The translations under genes and the position numbers were made by a program. Below the pieces are notes generated by a model that saw only the letters and a list, made by a program, of their open reading frames with translations, had not been told where the DNA came from and ran no database searches. From Thalassospiraceae bacterium LMO-JJ14 (GTDB taxonomy: Bacteria > Pseudomonadota > Alphaproteobacteria > Rhodospirillales > Casp-alpha2): 64,000 nucleotides of DNA. Numbering within the stretch: position 1 is the first letter of the stretch; each line of letters starts with the position of its first letter. The DNA is taken from assembly GCA_021555105.2 (NCBI GenBank), contig CP134604.1, positions 2,604,001 to 2,668,000 on the forward strand, in the 5' to 3' direction. This document shows, piece after piece, positions 24,573 through 31,717 of this stretch.

Positions 24573-26255
24573 CTACAGCGCCGGTCCCTTGTTCACCATT
24601 GCGACAAAATCTTCCGCCGTCAGCGGTTCGCTGATCAGGTAACCCTGCACCTCGTCGCAGTCGCGCCAGCGCAGATAGCTGAGCTGCTCTTCCGTCTCGA
24701 CGCCTTCGGCGACGACGTTCATTTCCAGGCAATGACCGACGGCGATGACCGCCGAGGCCAGACCGCCGCCTTCGGGCTTGCTGATGTCGCTGACGAAGGT
24801 GGTGTCGATCTTGATGCCGTCGAGGGGGAAATTGCGCAGATAACTGAGCGAGGCATAACCGGTGCCGAAATCGTCCGCCGACAGGTGCACGCCGAGCGCG
24901 CGGATGTCACTGAGCGAGCGTATGACGTCCTCCGCGCCTTCCATGACGGCGCTTTCGGTGATTTCCAGTTCCAGGGAGTCCGGCTCGATCCCGGTCTCGT
25001 TCATGATCTGCACCAGATCGTCATAAAACGACGAGCGGGCGATTTCACGGGCCGAGACGTTGACCGCGATCCTGAGGAAGGGCATGCCGTTTTTCTGCCA
25101 GCCGGCGAGCGTTTCGCAGGCTTCGAGCAGCACCATCCGGCCGATCGGATCGATCAGCCCGGCATCCTCGGCAAGCGGAATGAAGTCGGCCGGCATGATG
25201 ATGCCGGAATCCGGGTCCTGCCAGCGCACAAGCGCCTCGGCGGCGACGATCTCGCCGGATGCCAGCGATACCTTCGGCTGGTACATAAGCTGCAATTGCC
25301 CGTCCTCGATGGCGCGGCGCAGCTTGTTGACCCGGGAACGGCGTTCGCGGATCTCGACGCCGGTGGAGTTGCTATAGAACTGATACGTGCCGGCGCCGGT
25401 CTGCTTGGCCAGGTCGACGGCGGTTTGCGCATGGCCGATCAGCTCATCCGCATCGTTACCGCTCTCCGGCGCTTCGGCAATGCCGACACTGGCCGTCAGC
25501 AGGATCGGGGCGCGCACCCCCTTGATCTGATACGGGACCGCGATGGCGGCGATCAGCCGTTGCGCCACGGCATTGATCTGTTCATGGCTGCGGATGTCGG
25601 AAATGGCGACGATGAACATGTCTTCCTGCAACCGGCCGATGATGTTCGATGCCCGTAGGCTGCGTCCGAGCCGGCGCGCCGTCTCGATCAGGACCTGATC
25701 GCCGGCGGCGCGGCCGTGTTCGCGGTTGACGGCGTCGAACCCGTCGAGATCGAGACACAGCAGGGTCACCTGACGCTCGCCGTTCTTTGCCGCCTGCAGA
25801 TCGAGGCTGAGGCGGCGGATCACCAGATCGCGTCCCGGAAGACTGGTCAACGGATCGTAGGTGGACGTATCTTTTCCGGCGCCACTGTCGGTTACATCCA
25901 GTACCCGAGCCGTCGCCACCCAGCCAGCGATCCCGCCCAGCCGGTCATAGGCCGGGTTGAGCTGCAGACGGACCGTTCTGCCGGGCAATGCTTCAAGCCT
26001 GGCTTCCCAGGCACAGCCATTGACGATGGCATCATCGATTTTGGCCGCCGCCGGTTTCATGACCTCGGCCAGCCTGCGCCCGAGCAACTTGCTTTGATGC
26101 GTTTCCAGAAGTTCTTCCATGCCCGCGTTGACCGATGTAATGCGCGCTTCGTCATCGAGGGTTGCGCACGCATCCTCCATCAGATGTAAAAGCGCCGACA
26201 TGAACACGGCGTCTCTTTCTACTGATTTTGCGGGTGGCGTATCGGATGGCGGCAT
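24573..26255 (-). CDS. PAS-GGDEF-EAL protein, likely c-di-GMP phosphodiesterase
   Basis: The 560-residue cytoplasmic protein has a PAS-like sensor (about 15-120), a GGDEF domain (130-300) and an EAL domain (310-560). The GGDEF signature has decayed to Q-E-D-M-F at 210-214, so cyclase activity is unlikely. The EAL domain keeps E340-A-L, VNVSA, LEITES, DDFGTGYASLSYL, KID and VAEGVET, so phosphodiesterase activity is expected. Its last codons (AEDFVAMVNKGPAL) have a diverged copy at 19848-19889, which suggests a foreign element once inserted into this 3' end. Confidence 0.9.
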   Translation of the reverse strand: MPPSDTPPAKSVERDAVFMSALLHLMEDACATLDDEARITSVNAGMEELLETHQSKLLGRRLAEVMKPAAAKIDDAIVNGCAWEARLEALPGRTVRLQLNPAYDRLGGIAGWVATARVLDVTDSGAGKDTSTYDPLTSLPGRDLVIRRLSLDLQAAKNGERQVTLLCLDLDGFDAVNREHGRAAGDQVLIETARRLGRSLRASNIIGRLQEDMFIVAISDIRSHEQINAVAQRLIAAIAVPYQIKGVRAPILLTASVGIAEAPESGNDADELIGHAQTAVDLAKQTGAGTYQFYSNSTGVEIRERRSRVNKLRRAIEDGQLQLMYQPKVSLASGEIVAAEALVRWQDPDSGIIMPADFIPLAEDAGLIDPIGRMVLLEACETLAGWQKNGMPFLRIAVNVSAREIARSSFYDDLVQIMNETGIEPDSLELEITESAVMEGAEDVIRSLSDIRALGVHLSADDFGTGYASLSYLRNFPLDGIKIDTTFVSDISKPEGGGLASAVIAVGHCLEMNVVAEGVETEEQLSYLRWRDCDEVQGYLISEPLTAEDFVAMVNKGPAL

Positions 26256-26439
26256 GCCGTTGCCTCTGGTTTTTCATTTTGCGAGAGGGTAAGGCTTATA
26301 TCGGCAAAAACAAGTTAATGCATCCCGCCAATTCCGGAACTAAGACATGCTGATGCAGTTTTTTGCAGGGCAGCGGTTGCTGCAGACGGCTTGAAGAAAC
26401 GGGCCGTCCGTGCCAGCTTATTCATCAGGAGATTTTGCC

Positions 26440-26772
26440 ATGACCATACGCCGACATCACGATATGGGCGGCCTCGATGCCGGACCCGTCGAAGCCAGCG
26501 AACACGATTACGCCATTTGGGAAAAGCGTGTCGACGCCATTGTCAAAGTACTGTCAACGCCCGGGCGGAAGCTGCTTTCCACCGACGAGCTGCGCCGCGG
26601 CATCGAGGAACTCGGCCCCGGTGTCTATGACGAACTCAGCTATTATGAGCGCTGGATCTCCTCGGCCACCAACATCTTGCTTGAAAAAGGCGTCATTACC
26701 GTCGACGAGCTCGGCACCAAGATGGCCGAGGTCGAGGCGCGCTGGAAGAAAGACCGGGAGCAAGCGTCTTGA
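26440..26772 (+). CDS. Nitrile hydratase/thiocyanate hydrolase beta-like subunit, N-terminal part
   Basis: The 110-residue protein starts MTIRRHHDMGGLDAGPVEAS, a hallmark of the N-terminal half of nitrile hydratase beta subunits and of thiocyanate hydrolase beta. The rest is helical (WEKRVDAIVKVLS, YYERWISSATNILLEKGVI). AGGAG lies nine bases before the ATG at 26440. A TTG-started gene for the C-terminal half overlaps its stop, so the beta subunit is split into two polypeptides. Confidence 0.8.
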   Translation: MTIRRHHDMGGLDAGPVEASEHDYAIWEKRVDAIVKVLSTPGRKLLSTDELRRGIEELGPGVYDELSYYERWISSATNILLEKGVITVDELGTKMAEVEARWKKDREQAS

Positions 26773-27068
26773 GCCCCGTTGCGCAGACGAAATACAAACC
26801 GGGCGACCGGGTCAGGGTCCGCGAGGCTTTCCCGCCGGGCCATGTGCGCACGCCCTATTTCGTGCGTGGCCATAGCGGTGAGGTGCAGGAATTCGCCGGC
26901 AGCTATCCCAATCCCGAAGAGCTCGCCTATGGCCGCGACGGCAAACCTGAAATACCGCTTTACCGCGTTTCGTTCAGGCAGGCCGAGGTCTGGGGTGGCT
27001 ATAACGGGCCGCCCGCCGACACCATCGTCATCGATATCTATGAACACTGGCTGGAGCCCAATCAATGA
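26769..27068 (+). CDS. Nitrile hydratase/thiocyanate hydrolase beta-like subunit, C-terminal part
   Basis: The 99-residue protein has the SH3-like barrel of the C-terminal half of nitrile hydratase beta: FKPGDRV-type start (YKPGDRVRVREAFPPGHVRTP), then YFVRGHSGEVQEF and LYRVSFRQAEVWG, ending IDIYEHWLEP. It begins with TTG at 26769, four bases inside the previous gene (TTGA overlap), and its own stop overlaps the alpha subunit ATG (ATGA). The tight coupling suggests equimolar production of three subunits. Confidence 0.8.
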   Translation: MSPVAQTKYKPGDRVRVREAFPPGHVRTPYFVRGHSGEVQEFAGSYPNPEELAYGRDGKPEIPLYRVSFRQAEVWGGYNGPPADTIVIDIYEHWLEPNQ

Positions 27069-27721
27069 GCCACGACCACGATCATGGCCACGATCATGAC
27101 CACGACGAGCCGCATCCCTATCAGCCGGACATCGAGGATTTCCCGTATTCCGAACGTATGGTGATGACCCAGGCGGTGGCCGAACTGATAGTCGAGAAAG
27201 GCATCGTCAGCGCCGATGAAATGCGCCAGCAGATCGAACTTATGGACAGCCGGGAACCTGGGCTGGGCGCCAAAATGGTAGCAAAGACCTGGGTCGATCC
27301 CGACTACAAAGCGAGAGTCCTGGCAGACGTCGGCAAGGCTGCCGCCGAGATCGGTATCGACATCGGCGAGATCCCGATCAAGGCCATTGAAAATACTGAC
27401 GACGTTCATAACGTCGTTGTCTGCACCTTGTGTTCCTGCTACCCGCGCATGCTGATCGGCCTGCCGCCTGACTGGTACAAGTCACGCGCCTATCGCAGCC
27501 GCACCGTCAAGGAACCGCGCAAGGTTCTGGAGGAATTCGGCACACACATTCCGGAAAATGTCGAAGTCCGAGTACATGACTCGACCGCCGATCTCAGGTA
27601 TATCGTTCTGCCGGCACGCCCTGCCGGCACCGAAGGCTGGGACGAGGAAAAGCTCGCAACCCTGATTACCCGCGACAGCATGGTCGGCGTCACGCCTGCC
27701 AGATCACCCGCAGACACCTGA
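27065..27721 (+). CDS. Nitrile hydratase/thiocyanate hydrolase alpha-like subunit, Co-type
   Basis: The 218-residue protein carries the metal-binding claw VVCTLCSCY with Cys120, Cys123 and Cys125; threonine between the first two cysteines is typical of cobalt enzymes, serine of iron ones. LPPDWYKSRAYRSR follows, as in nitrile hydratase alpha. The N-terminus is a His/Asp run (MSHDHDHGHDHDHDEPH) likely to bind metal. With the split beta subunit the operon has the beta, alpha, gamma order of thiocyanate hydrolase; toyocamycin-type nitrile hydratases are also three-subunit. Whether the substrate is a nitrile or thiocyanate is undecided. An activator gene is not seen. Confidence 0.85.
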   Translation: MSHDHDHGHDHDHDEPHPYQPDIEDFPYSERMVMTQAVAELIVEKGIVSADEMRQQIELMDSREPGLGAKMVAKTWVDPDYKARVLADVGKAAAEIGIDIGEIPIKAIENTDDVHNVVVCTLCSCYPRMLIGLPPDWYKSRAYRSRTVKEPRKVLEEFGTHIPENVEVRVHDSTADLRYIVLPARPAGTEGWDEEKLATLITRDSMVGVTPARSPADT

Positions 27722-27760
27722 ACGCGCACATAATCGCGCAGAACCAACAAGAGGAAATAA

Positions 27761-28942
27761 ATGCCCAACAAACCAGAATTCCAATGGGAAGACCCGTTCC
27801 TATTCGAGACGCAACTGAACGAAGAAGAGCGCATGGTCCGCGACACTGCGCGCGATTATGCGCAGGACAAGCTGATGCCGCGCGTGCTCGAAGCGTACCG
27901 CCATGAGCACTTCGATCCCGAAATCATGCGCGAATTCGGCGAACTGGGGCTGCTCGGCCCGACAATCCCCGAGGAATACGGCGGCGCCGGTGTCAGCAAT
28001 GTCTGCTATGGCCTGATCGCGCGCGAAGTCGAGCGCGTCGACAGTGGTTACCGCTCTGCCCTCAGCGTCCAGTCATCGCTGGTCATGCACCCGATCAATG
28101 CCTATGGCACCGAAGAGCAGAAACAGAAATACCTGCCGAAGCTGGCCACCGGCGAACTGATCGGCTGCTTCGGCCTGACCGAACCGGATTTCGGTTCCGA
28201 CCCAGGCGGCATGTCGACCCGCGCCGAGAAGATCGACGGCGGCTACAAACTGACCGGTTCCAAGATGTGGATTTCCAACGCCCCCATCGCCGATGTGTTC
28301 GTGATCTGGGCCAAGCTCGACGGCAAGGTGCGCGGCTTCATTCTGGAAAAAGGCATGAAGGGCCTGAGCGCCAACAAGATCGAAGGCAAGCTGTCGCTCC
28401 GCGCTTCGATTACCGGTGACATCTCCATGGACGGCGTCGAAGTCGGCGAAGATGCACTAATGCCCAACGTTTCCGGCCTGGCAGGGCCGTTCGGCTGCCT
28501 GAACAAAGCCCGCTTCGGCATCGCCTGGGGTGCGCTTGGCGCAGCGGAATTCTGCTGGCATGCCGCACGTTCCTATACTTTGGAACGCAAACAGTTCGGC
28601 CGCCCGCTCGCCAACAATCAGCTGATCCAGAAAAAACTCGCCGACATGCAGACGGAAATCACCATCGGCCTGCAAGCAGTACTGCGCGTCGGCCGGCTTC
28701 TGGACGAAGACAATTGCGCGCCCGAGAACATCTCGCTGATCAAACGCAATTCGACCGGAAAGGCGCTGGATATCGCGCGCATGGCCCGTGATATGCACGG
28801 CGGTAACGGCATTGCCGACGAATACCATGTGATGCGTCATATGATGAATCTGGAAACAGTCATCACTTATGAAGGCACGCATGATATTCACGCGCTGATA
28901 CTCGGGCGGGCACAAACCGGTCTGCAGGCCTTTACCGGCTAA
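27761..28942 (+). CDS. gcdH: Glutaryl-CoA dehydrogenase
   Basis: The 393-residue flavoprotein oxidises and decarboxylates glutaryl-CoA to crotonyl-CoA in lysine and tryptophan breakdown. Diagnostic are [53 protein letters not shown] and the C-terminal [17 protein letters not shown] with the catalytic base near Glu371. It begins 39 bases after the nitrile hydratase-like alpha gene, with AAGAGGAAAT before the ATG, and may be on the same transcript. Confidence 0.93.
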   Translation: MPNKPEFQWEDPFLFETQLNEEERMVRDTARDYAQDKLMPRVLEAYRHEHFDPEIMREFGELGLLGPTIPEEYGGAGVSNVCYGLIAREVERVDSGYRSALSVQSSLVMHPINAYGTEEQKQKYLPKLATGELIGCFGLTEPDFGSDPGGMSTRAEKIDGGYKLTGSKMWISNAPIADVFVIWAKLDGKVRGFILEKGMKGLSANKIEGKLSLRASITGDISMDGVEVGEDALMPNVSGLAGPFGCLNKARFGIAWGALGAAEFCWHAARSYTLERKQFGRPLANNQLIQKKLADMQTEITIGLQAVLRVGRLLDEDNCAPENISLIKRNSTGKALDIARMARDMHGGNGIADEYHVMRHMMNLETVITYEGTHDIHALILGRAQTGLQAFTG

Positions 28943-28996
28943 TCTGTCTGCGGGCGGTCCTGCGCATGTGCAGCATGTGGACGCATGGGGACGCGA

Positions 28997-29695
28997 ATGC
29001 AACTCGACGTCATATTCGATACGGTCTGTCCGTGGTGCTATATCGGAAAGCGCCGGCTTGAGCGCGCGCTTGCGCTCAGGCCGAACGCGGATGTCCGCAT
29101 CCGCTGGCGCCCGTTCATGCTGAATCCCGATATGCCTGCGGGCGGCATCGACCGCACCGCTTATCTGATCAAGAAATTCGGCAGTGAAACCCGGGTGCGT
29201 CGCGTTTACGGTGCAATCGGCGAAGCCGGACAATCGGTCGAAATCGACTTTGCCTTCGAACGCATCCACCGCACACCGAATTCGGTCCCGTCGCACCGCC
29301 TGATCCGTTACGCGGCGCAAAGTATCGAGGTGTCTCCTCTCGTCGAGCAATTGTTCAGCGCCTATTTCATAGACGGCATCGACATCGGCAAGACCGAAAC
29401 CCTGGCCGAGATCGGCGCATCGTTCGATCTTGATCCTGAAGCGCTTGGAAAATACCTCGAAAGCGATGCTGATGTTGCGGAGATTTACGAGGAAAATGCC
29501 CGGGCGCACAGGCTTGGTATTAATGGTGTCCCCGCATTTGCGTTCGAGGGGAACATGGTGATTTCGGGTGCGCAGGAACCCGAAGTTCTGGTCCGCGTGT
29601 TAGATGCCGCGAAAGCCGGTCATGATGTCGAACTGCGCCTGAATGAACCCCTTAGCGAGCCGACCGGCGAGCCCTTGGGGAACACCCGCCTATGA
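28997..29695 (+). CDS. DsbA-family oxidoreductase, FrnE-like
   Basis: A 232-residue thioredoxin-fold protein with the active site CPWC at residues 11-14 (DTVCPWCYIGKRRLERAL) and helical insert; the cis-Pro loop is GINGVPAFAF. This is the FrnE/2-hydroxychromene-2-carboxylate isomerase-like branch, which works in the cytoplasm, and no signal peptide is present. GGGGA just before the ATG at 28997 favours this start over an ATG at 28985. Its stop overlaps the next start (ATGA). Confidence 0.88.
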   Translation: MQLDVIFDTVCPWCYIGKRRLERALALRPNADVRIRWRPFMLNPDMPAGGIDRTAYLIKKFGSETRVRRVYGAIGEAGQSVEIDFAFERIHRTPNSVPSHRLIRYAAQSIEVSPLVEQLFSAYFIDGIDIGKTETLAEIGASFDLDPEALGKYLESDADVAEIYEENARAHRLGINGVPAFAFEGNMVISGAQEPEVLVRVLDAAKAGHDVELRLNEPLSEPTGEPLGNTRL

Positions 29696-30210
29696 GCGCC
29701 CTGCACCAGCTCACAATGAGTTATATGCCGGAAGAAGACAGAATCCTGTTCCGCCTCGCGACCAAGGACAAAAAGGAATACCGACTTTTTCTGACACGCC
29801 GCTTCATTCATGTGCTTTGGGGTGCGCTCAAGCAGTCGTTCGAGAAAGATCAGGAACTGGCCAAATTCGTCGACAAGGATGTTCAGGAAGCAGTGCTCGG
29901 CATGAAGCATCAGGAAGCGGTACAGAGTACCGATTTCGACACACCGGCAGCCGAGGATACCGTCGATACCACGTCGAATTCAGGTCCCTTGCTGGTGATC
30001 GGCGGGAAAATACATCCGGGCGAGAAAATCACCGGCGTGACGTTCAAGACCGCGGACGGGGCGGACATCCGCTTCAATCTGAACGAACAGTTGATGCATG
30101 CGTTCTGCCACCTGATCGTGACGACAAGCTTGAAGGCCGACTGGAAGCTCGATCTTGCTCTGGGCAAGTCCAATGTCGTGGTTCCCAAGGGCGACGCCGT
30201 CGTGCACTAG
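29692..30210 (+). CDS. Protein of unknown function co-translated with the FrnE-like gene
   Basis: The 172-residue protein starts in an ATGA overlap with the FrnE-like gene. It shows a beta-rich start (MSYMPEEDRILFRLATKDKK, RLFLTRRFIHVLWGALKQSF), an acidic linker and a second beta part (ITGVTFKTADGADIRFNLNE, VTTSLKADWKLDLALG). I do not recognise a family. Co-translation hints at a shared task with the thiol oxidoreductase, but it has no cysteine pair of its own and only one cysteine near the end. Confidence 0.7.
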   Translation: MSALHQLTMSYMPEEDRILFRLATKDKKEYRLFLTRRFIHVLWGALKQSFEKDQELAKFVDKDVQEAVLGMKHQEAVQSTDFDTPAAEDTVDTTSNSGPLLVIGGKIHPGEKITGVTFKTADGADIRFNLNEQLMHAFCHLIVTTSLKADWKLDLALGKSNVVVPKGDAVVH

Positions 30211-30269
30211 TTGAAAGCGATCCGTTCTCATACCGGCGAGCTTTGCGGTGGCTGCCGATAAACCGGCAC

Positions 30270-30941
30270 TCAGTCTCCGGCAAGGCAGGAAAGAACCGCG
30301 TCGGTCGAGCCCTGAATGTGTGGTGCAAGGAATGCGGCGGCTTCATCGCCCTTCCCGGCAAGAACGAGGTCCAGCAACTTTCGGTGCTCGGCAGATGACA
30401 GAGGCGCATTCCCGGAATGCCGCCACATATAGCCGAGATAGCGGGAACAGCGCCCGCGTAAGCCGCGGACGATATCAAGCGTTATCGGGCTTCCCGCTGG
30501 AATATAAATCGCATCGTGGAATGCATCATGTGCTTCCATGAGATCGCCGACCGTCTTTGCATTGGCAATATTGGTGAGCGCCGTCTCCGCCACAACCGCG
30601 TCTTCAGCCGTAAAGTTGGCTGCGGCTGCAGTGACCAGCTCAGCCTCCAATACGATACGCAGCCGCTGGGCCTCTTTCAGCTCGGCAGCGACGAGCGGTG
30701 CAACACGGACACCCCGATTTGGATAATGGACCACAAAATGCTCGGCGATGAGCTGGTTGAGCGCTTCACGTACAGGTGCCTGACTGACGCCAAACCTCTG
30801 GGCGATATGACTTTGCTTGATCGGCGAATCGGGTTCGATCTCGGCGGTGACGATATCCCTTCTCAGCGCATCCGCAATCCGCTCCGGGATTGAATGTTGG
30901 GGCTGAATGCCGAGCCCCGGTGCGGGCGCAATAACTGCCAT
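30270..30941 (-). CDS. GntR-family regulator, FCD type
   Basis: The 223-residue regulator has an N-terminal winged helix (PIKQSHIAQRFGVSQAPVREALNQL) and an all-helical C-terminal FCD ligand domain (AHDAFHDAIYIPAGSP, YLGYMWRHSG, HRKLLDLVLAG). FCD members respond to small organic acids through a metal-assisted pocket. It is divergent from a haloacid dehalogenase-like gene, and a perfect 19-base palindrome lies between them. It probably represses both. Confidence 0.9.
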   Translation of the reverse strand: MAVIAPAPGLGIQPQHSIPERIADALRRDIVTAEIEPDSPIKQSHIAQRFGVSQAPVREALNQLIAEHFVVHYPNRGVRVAPLVAAELKEAQRLRIVLEAELVTAAAANFTAEDAVVAETALTNIANAKTVGDLMEAHDAFHDAIYIPAGSPITLDIVRGLRGRCSRYLGYMWRHSGNAPLSSAEHRKLLDLVLAGKGDEAAAFLAPHIQGSTDAVLSCLAGD

Positions 30942-30971
30942 GTGCTTGACTCCGTCTTGATGCGATTGAAT

Positions 30972-30990
30972 ATTATCGATTATCGATAAT
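30972..30990. promoter_or_regulatory. 19-bp perfect palindrome, candidate GntR operator
   Basis: ATTATCGAT, a central T and ATCGATAAT form a perfect inverted repeat, midway between the divergent GntR and dehalogenase-like genes. It ends 19 bases before the dehalogenase ATG and starts 31 bases from the regulator ATG, so bound protein would block both promoters. The match to this regulator is inferred from location. Confidence 0.7.
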
Positions 30991-31009
30991 TTATCAAGAG
31001 GAATGAGCC

Positions 31010-31717
31010 ATGCACCCAGGCAACTACGATGCCCTTACATTTGATGTCTACGGCACCCTGATCGATTGGGAACCGAATATCCTGAATACGCTCGGTGACT
31101 GGGCGAAACGGAACGATGTCTCAGCCTCCGGTGCAGAGCTGCTGGATGCATTCGACCGCGCGCGGGCCCATTACCAGACGTTATCGCCGTGCAGGGATTA
31201 TCCGCGTATATTACGTTCGGCCTTTGCTTATATTGCCGATGAATATGGCGTCACCCCCGATCCTGCTGAGCAAGCCGTGTTCGCTCAATCAGTCGGTGGT
31301 TGGCCTCCCTATGACGATAGTGTCGATGCCCTCGCCCGCCTCAAGGAACGTTTTGTTCTTGGCGCCTATACCAACATGGACGATGCATCGTTCGCCAAAT
31401 CCCATGCCCGCCTCGGCAATTGCTTCGAGATCATCGTCACGGCAGAGCGTGCACAGGCTTATAAGCCTGCCATGCGGCATTTCATACTCGGGCTGACCGA
31501 TCTGGCGGCACGCGACATTCCGCCGCACCGGGTTCTGCATGTGGCGCAAAGTCTGCGCGCCGATGTCCGTCCGGCAAACCTTCTGGACCTTGATATCGTC
31601 TGGATTAACCGCACCGGGCGCGGTCTTGGACATTCCGGATACGGTGCGGAGCTGGCGGTGCCGATGGCAACCTTCGACAGCATGCAGGCATTCGTGGATG
31701 CGTTCCTCGGGTCCTAG
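31010..31717 (+). CDS. HAD hydrolase, haloacid dehalogenase type II-like
   Basis: The 235-residue protein has the HAD motifs in order: LTFDVYGTLID with nucleophile Asp12, TNMDD (motif II Thr), KPAMRHF (motif III Lys) and a motif IV region at VLHVAQSLRADVRPA. The cap pattern matches L-2-haloacid dehalogenases and related HAD phosphatases; substrate is unsure. AAGAGGAATGAGCC precedes the ATG, and the upstream palindrome probably makes it a GntR target. Its stop overlaps the mfd stop by four bases. Confidence 0.85.
   Translation: MHPGNYDALTFDVYGTLIDWEPNILNTLGDWAKRNDVSASGAELLDAFDRARAHYQTLSPCRDYPRILRSAFAYIADEYGVTPDPAEQAVFAQSVGGWPPYDDSVDALARLKERFVLGAYTNMDDASFAKSHARLGNCFEIIVTAERAQAYKPAMRHFILGLTDLAARDIPPHRVLHVAQSLRADVRPANLLDLDIVWINRTGRGLGHSGYGAELAVPMATFDSMQAFVDAFLGS

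Larger units (their letters stand above)
19848..24614. mobile_element. Small genomic island bounded by EAL-gene 3' ends
   Basis: The segment is clearly richer in A+T than its flanks and carries three defence-type genes: a GHKL ATPase, a protein of unknown function and a cytosine-5 DNA methyltransferase. It lies exactly between an orphan EAL-gene tail (19848-19889) and the 3' end of the intact EAL gene (24573-24614), in the same orientation. This is the layout left by elements that insert into a gene's 3' end and replace it with their own copy. No integrase, transposase or inverted terminal repeat is visible, so the mechanism is inferred and the element is probably immobile now. Confidence 0.5.

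Noticed and set aside
24732-25658. 308-codon plus-strand frame inside the EAL gene
   Set aside because: Antisense shadow; composition and lack of motifs argue against a gene.
31714-31717. Four-base overlap of the dehalogenase-like and mfd stops as a possible frameshift
   Set aside because: Both proteins end at their normal family lengths; convergent stop overlaps are common in compact genomes.
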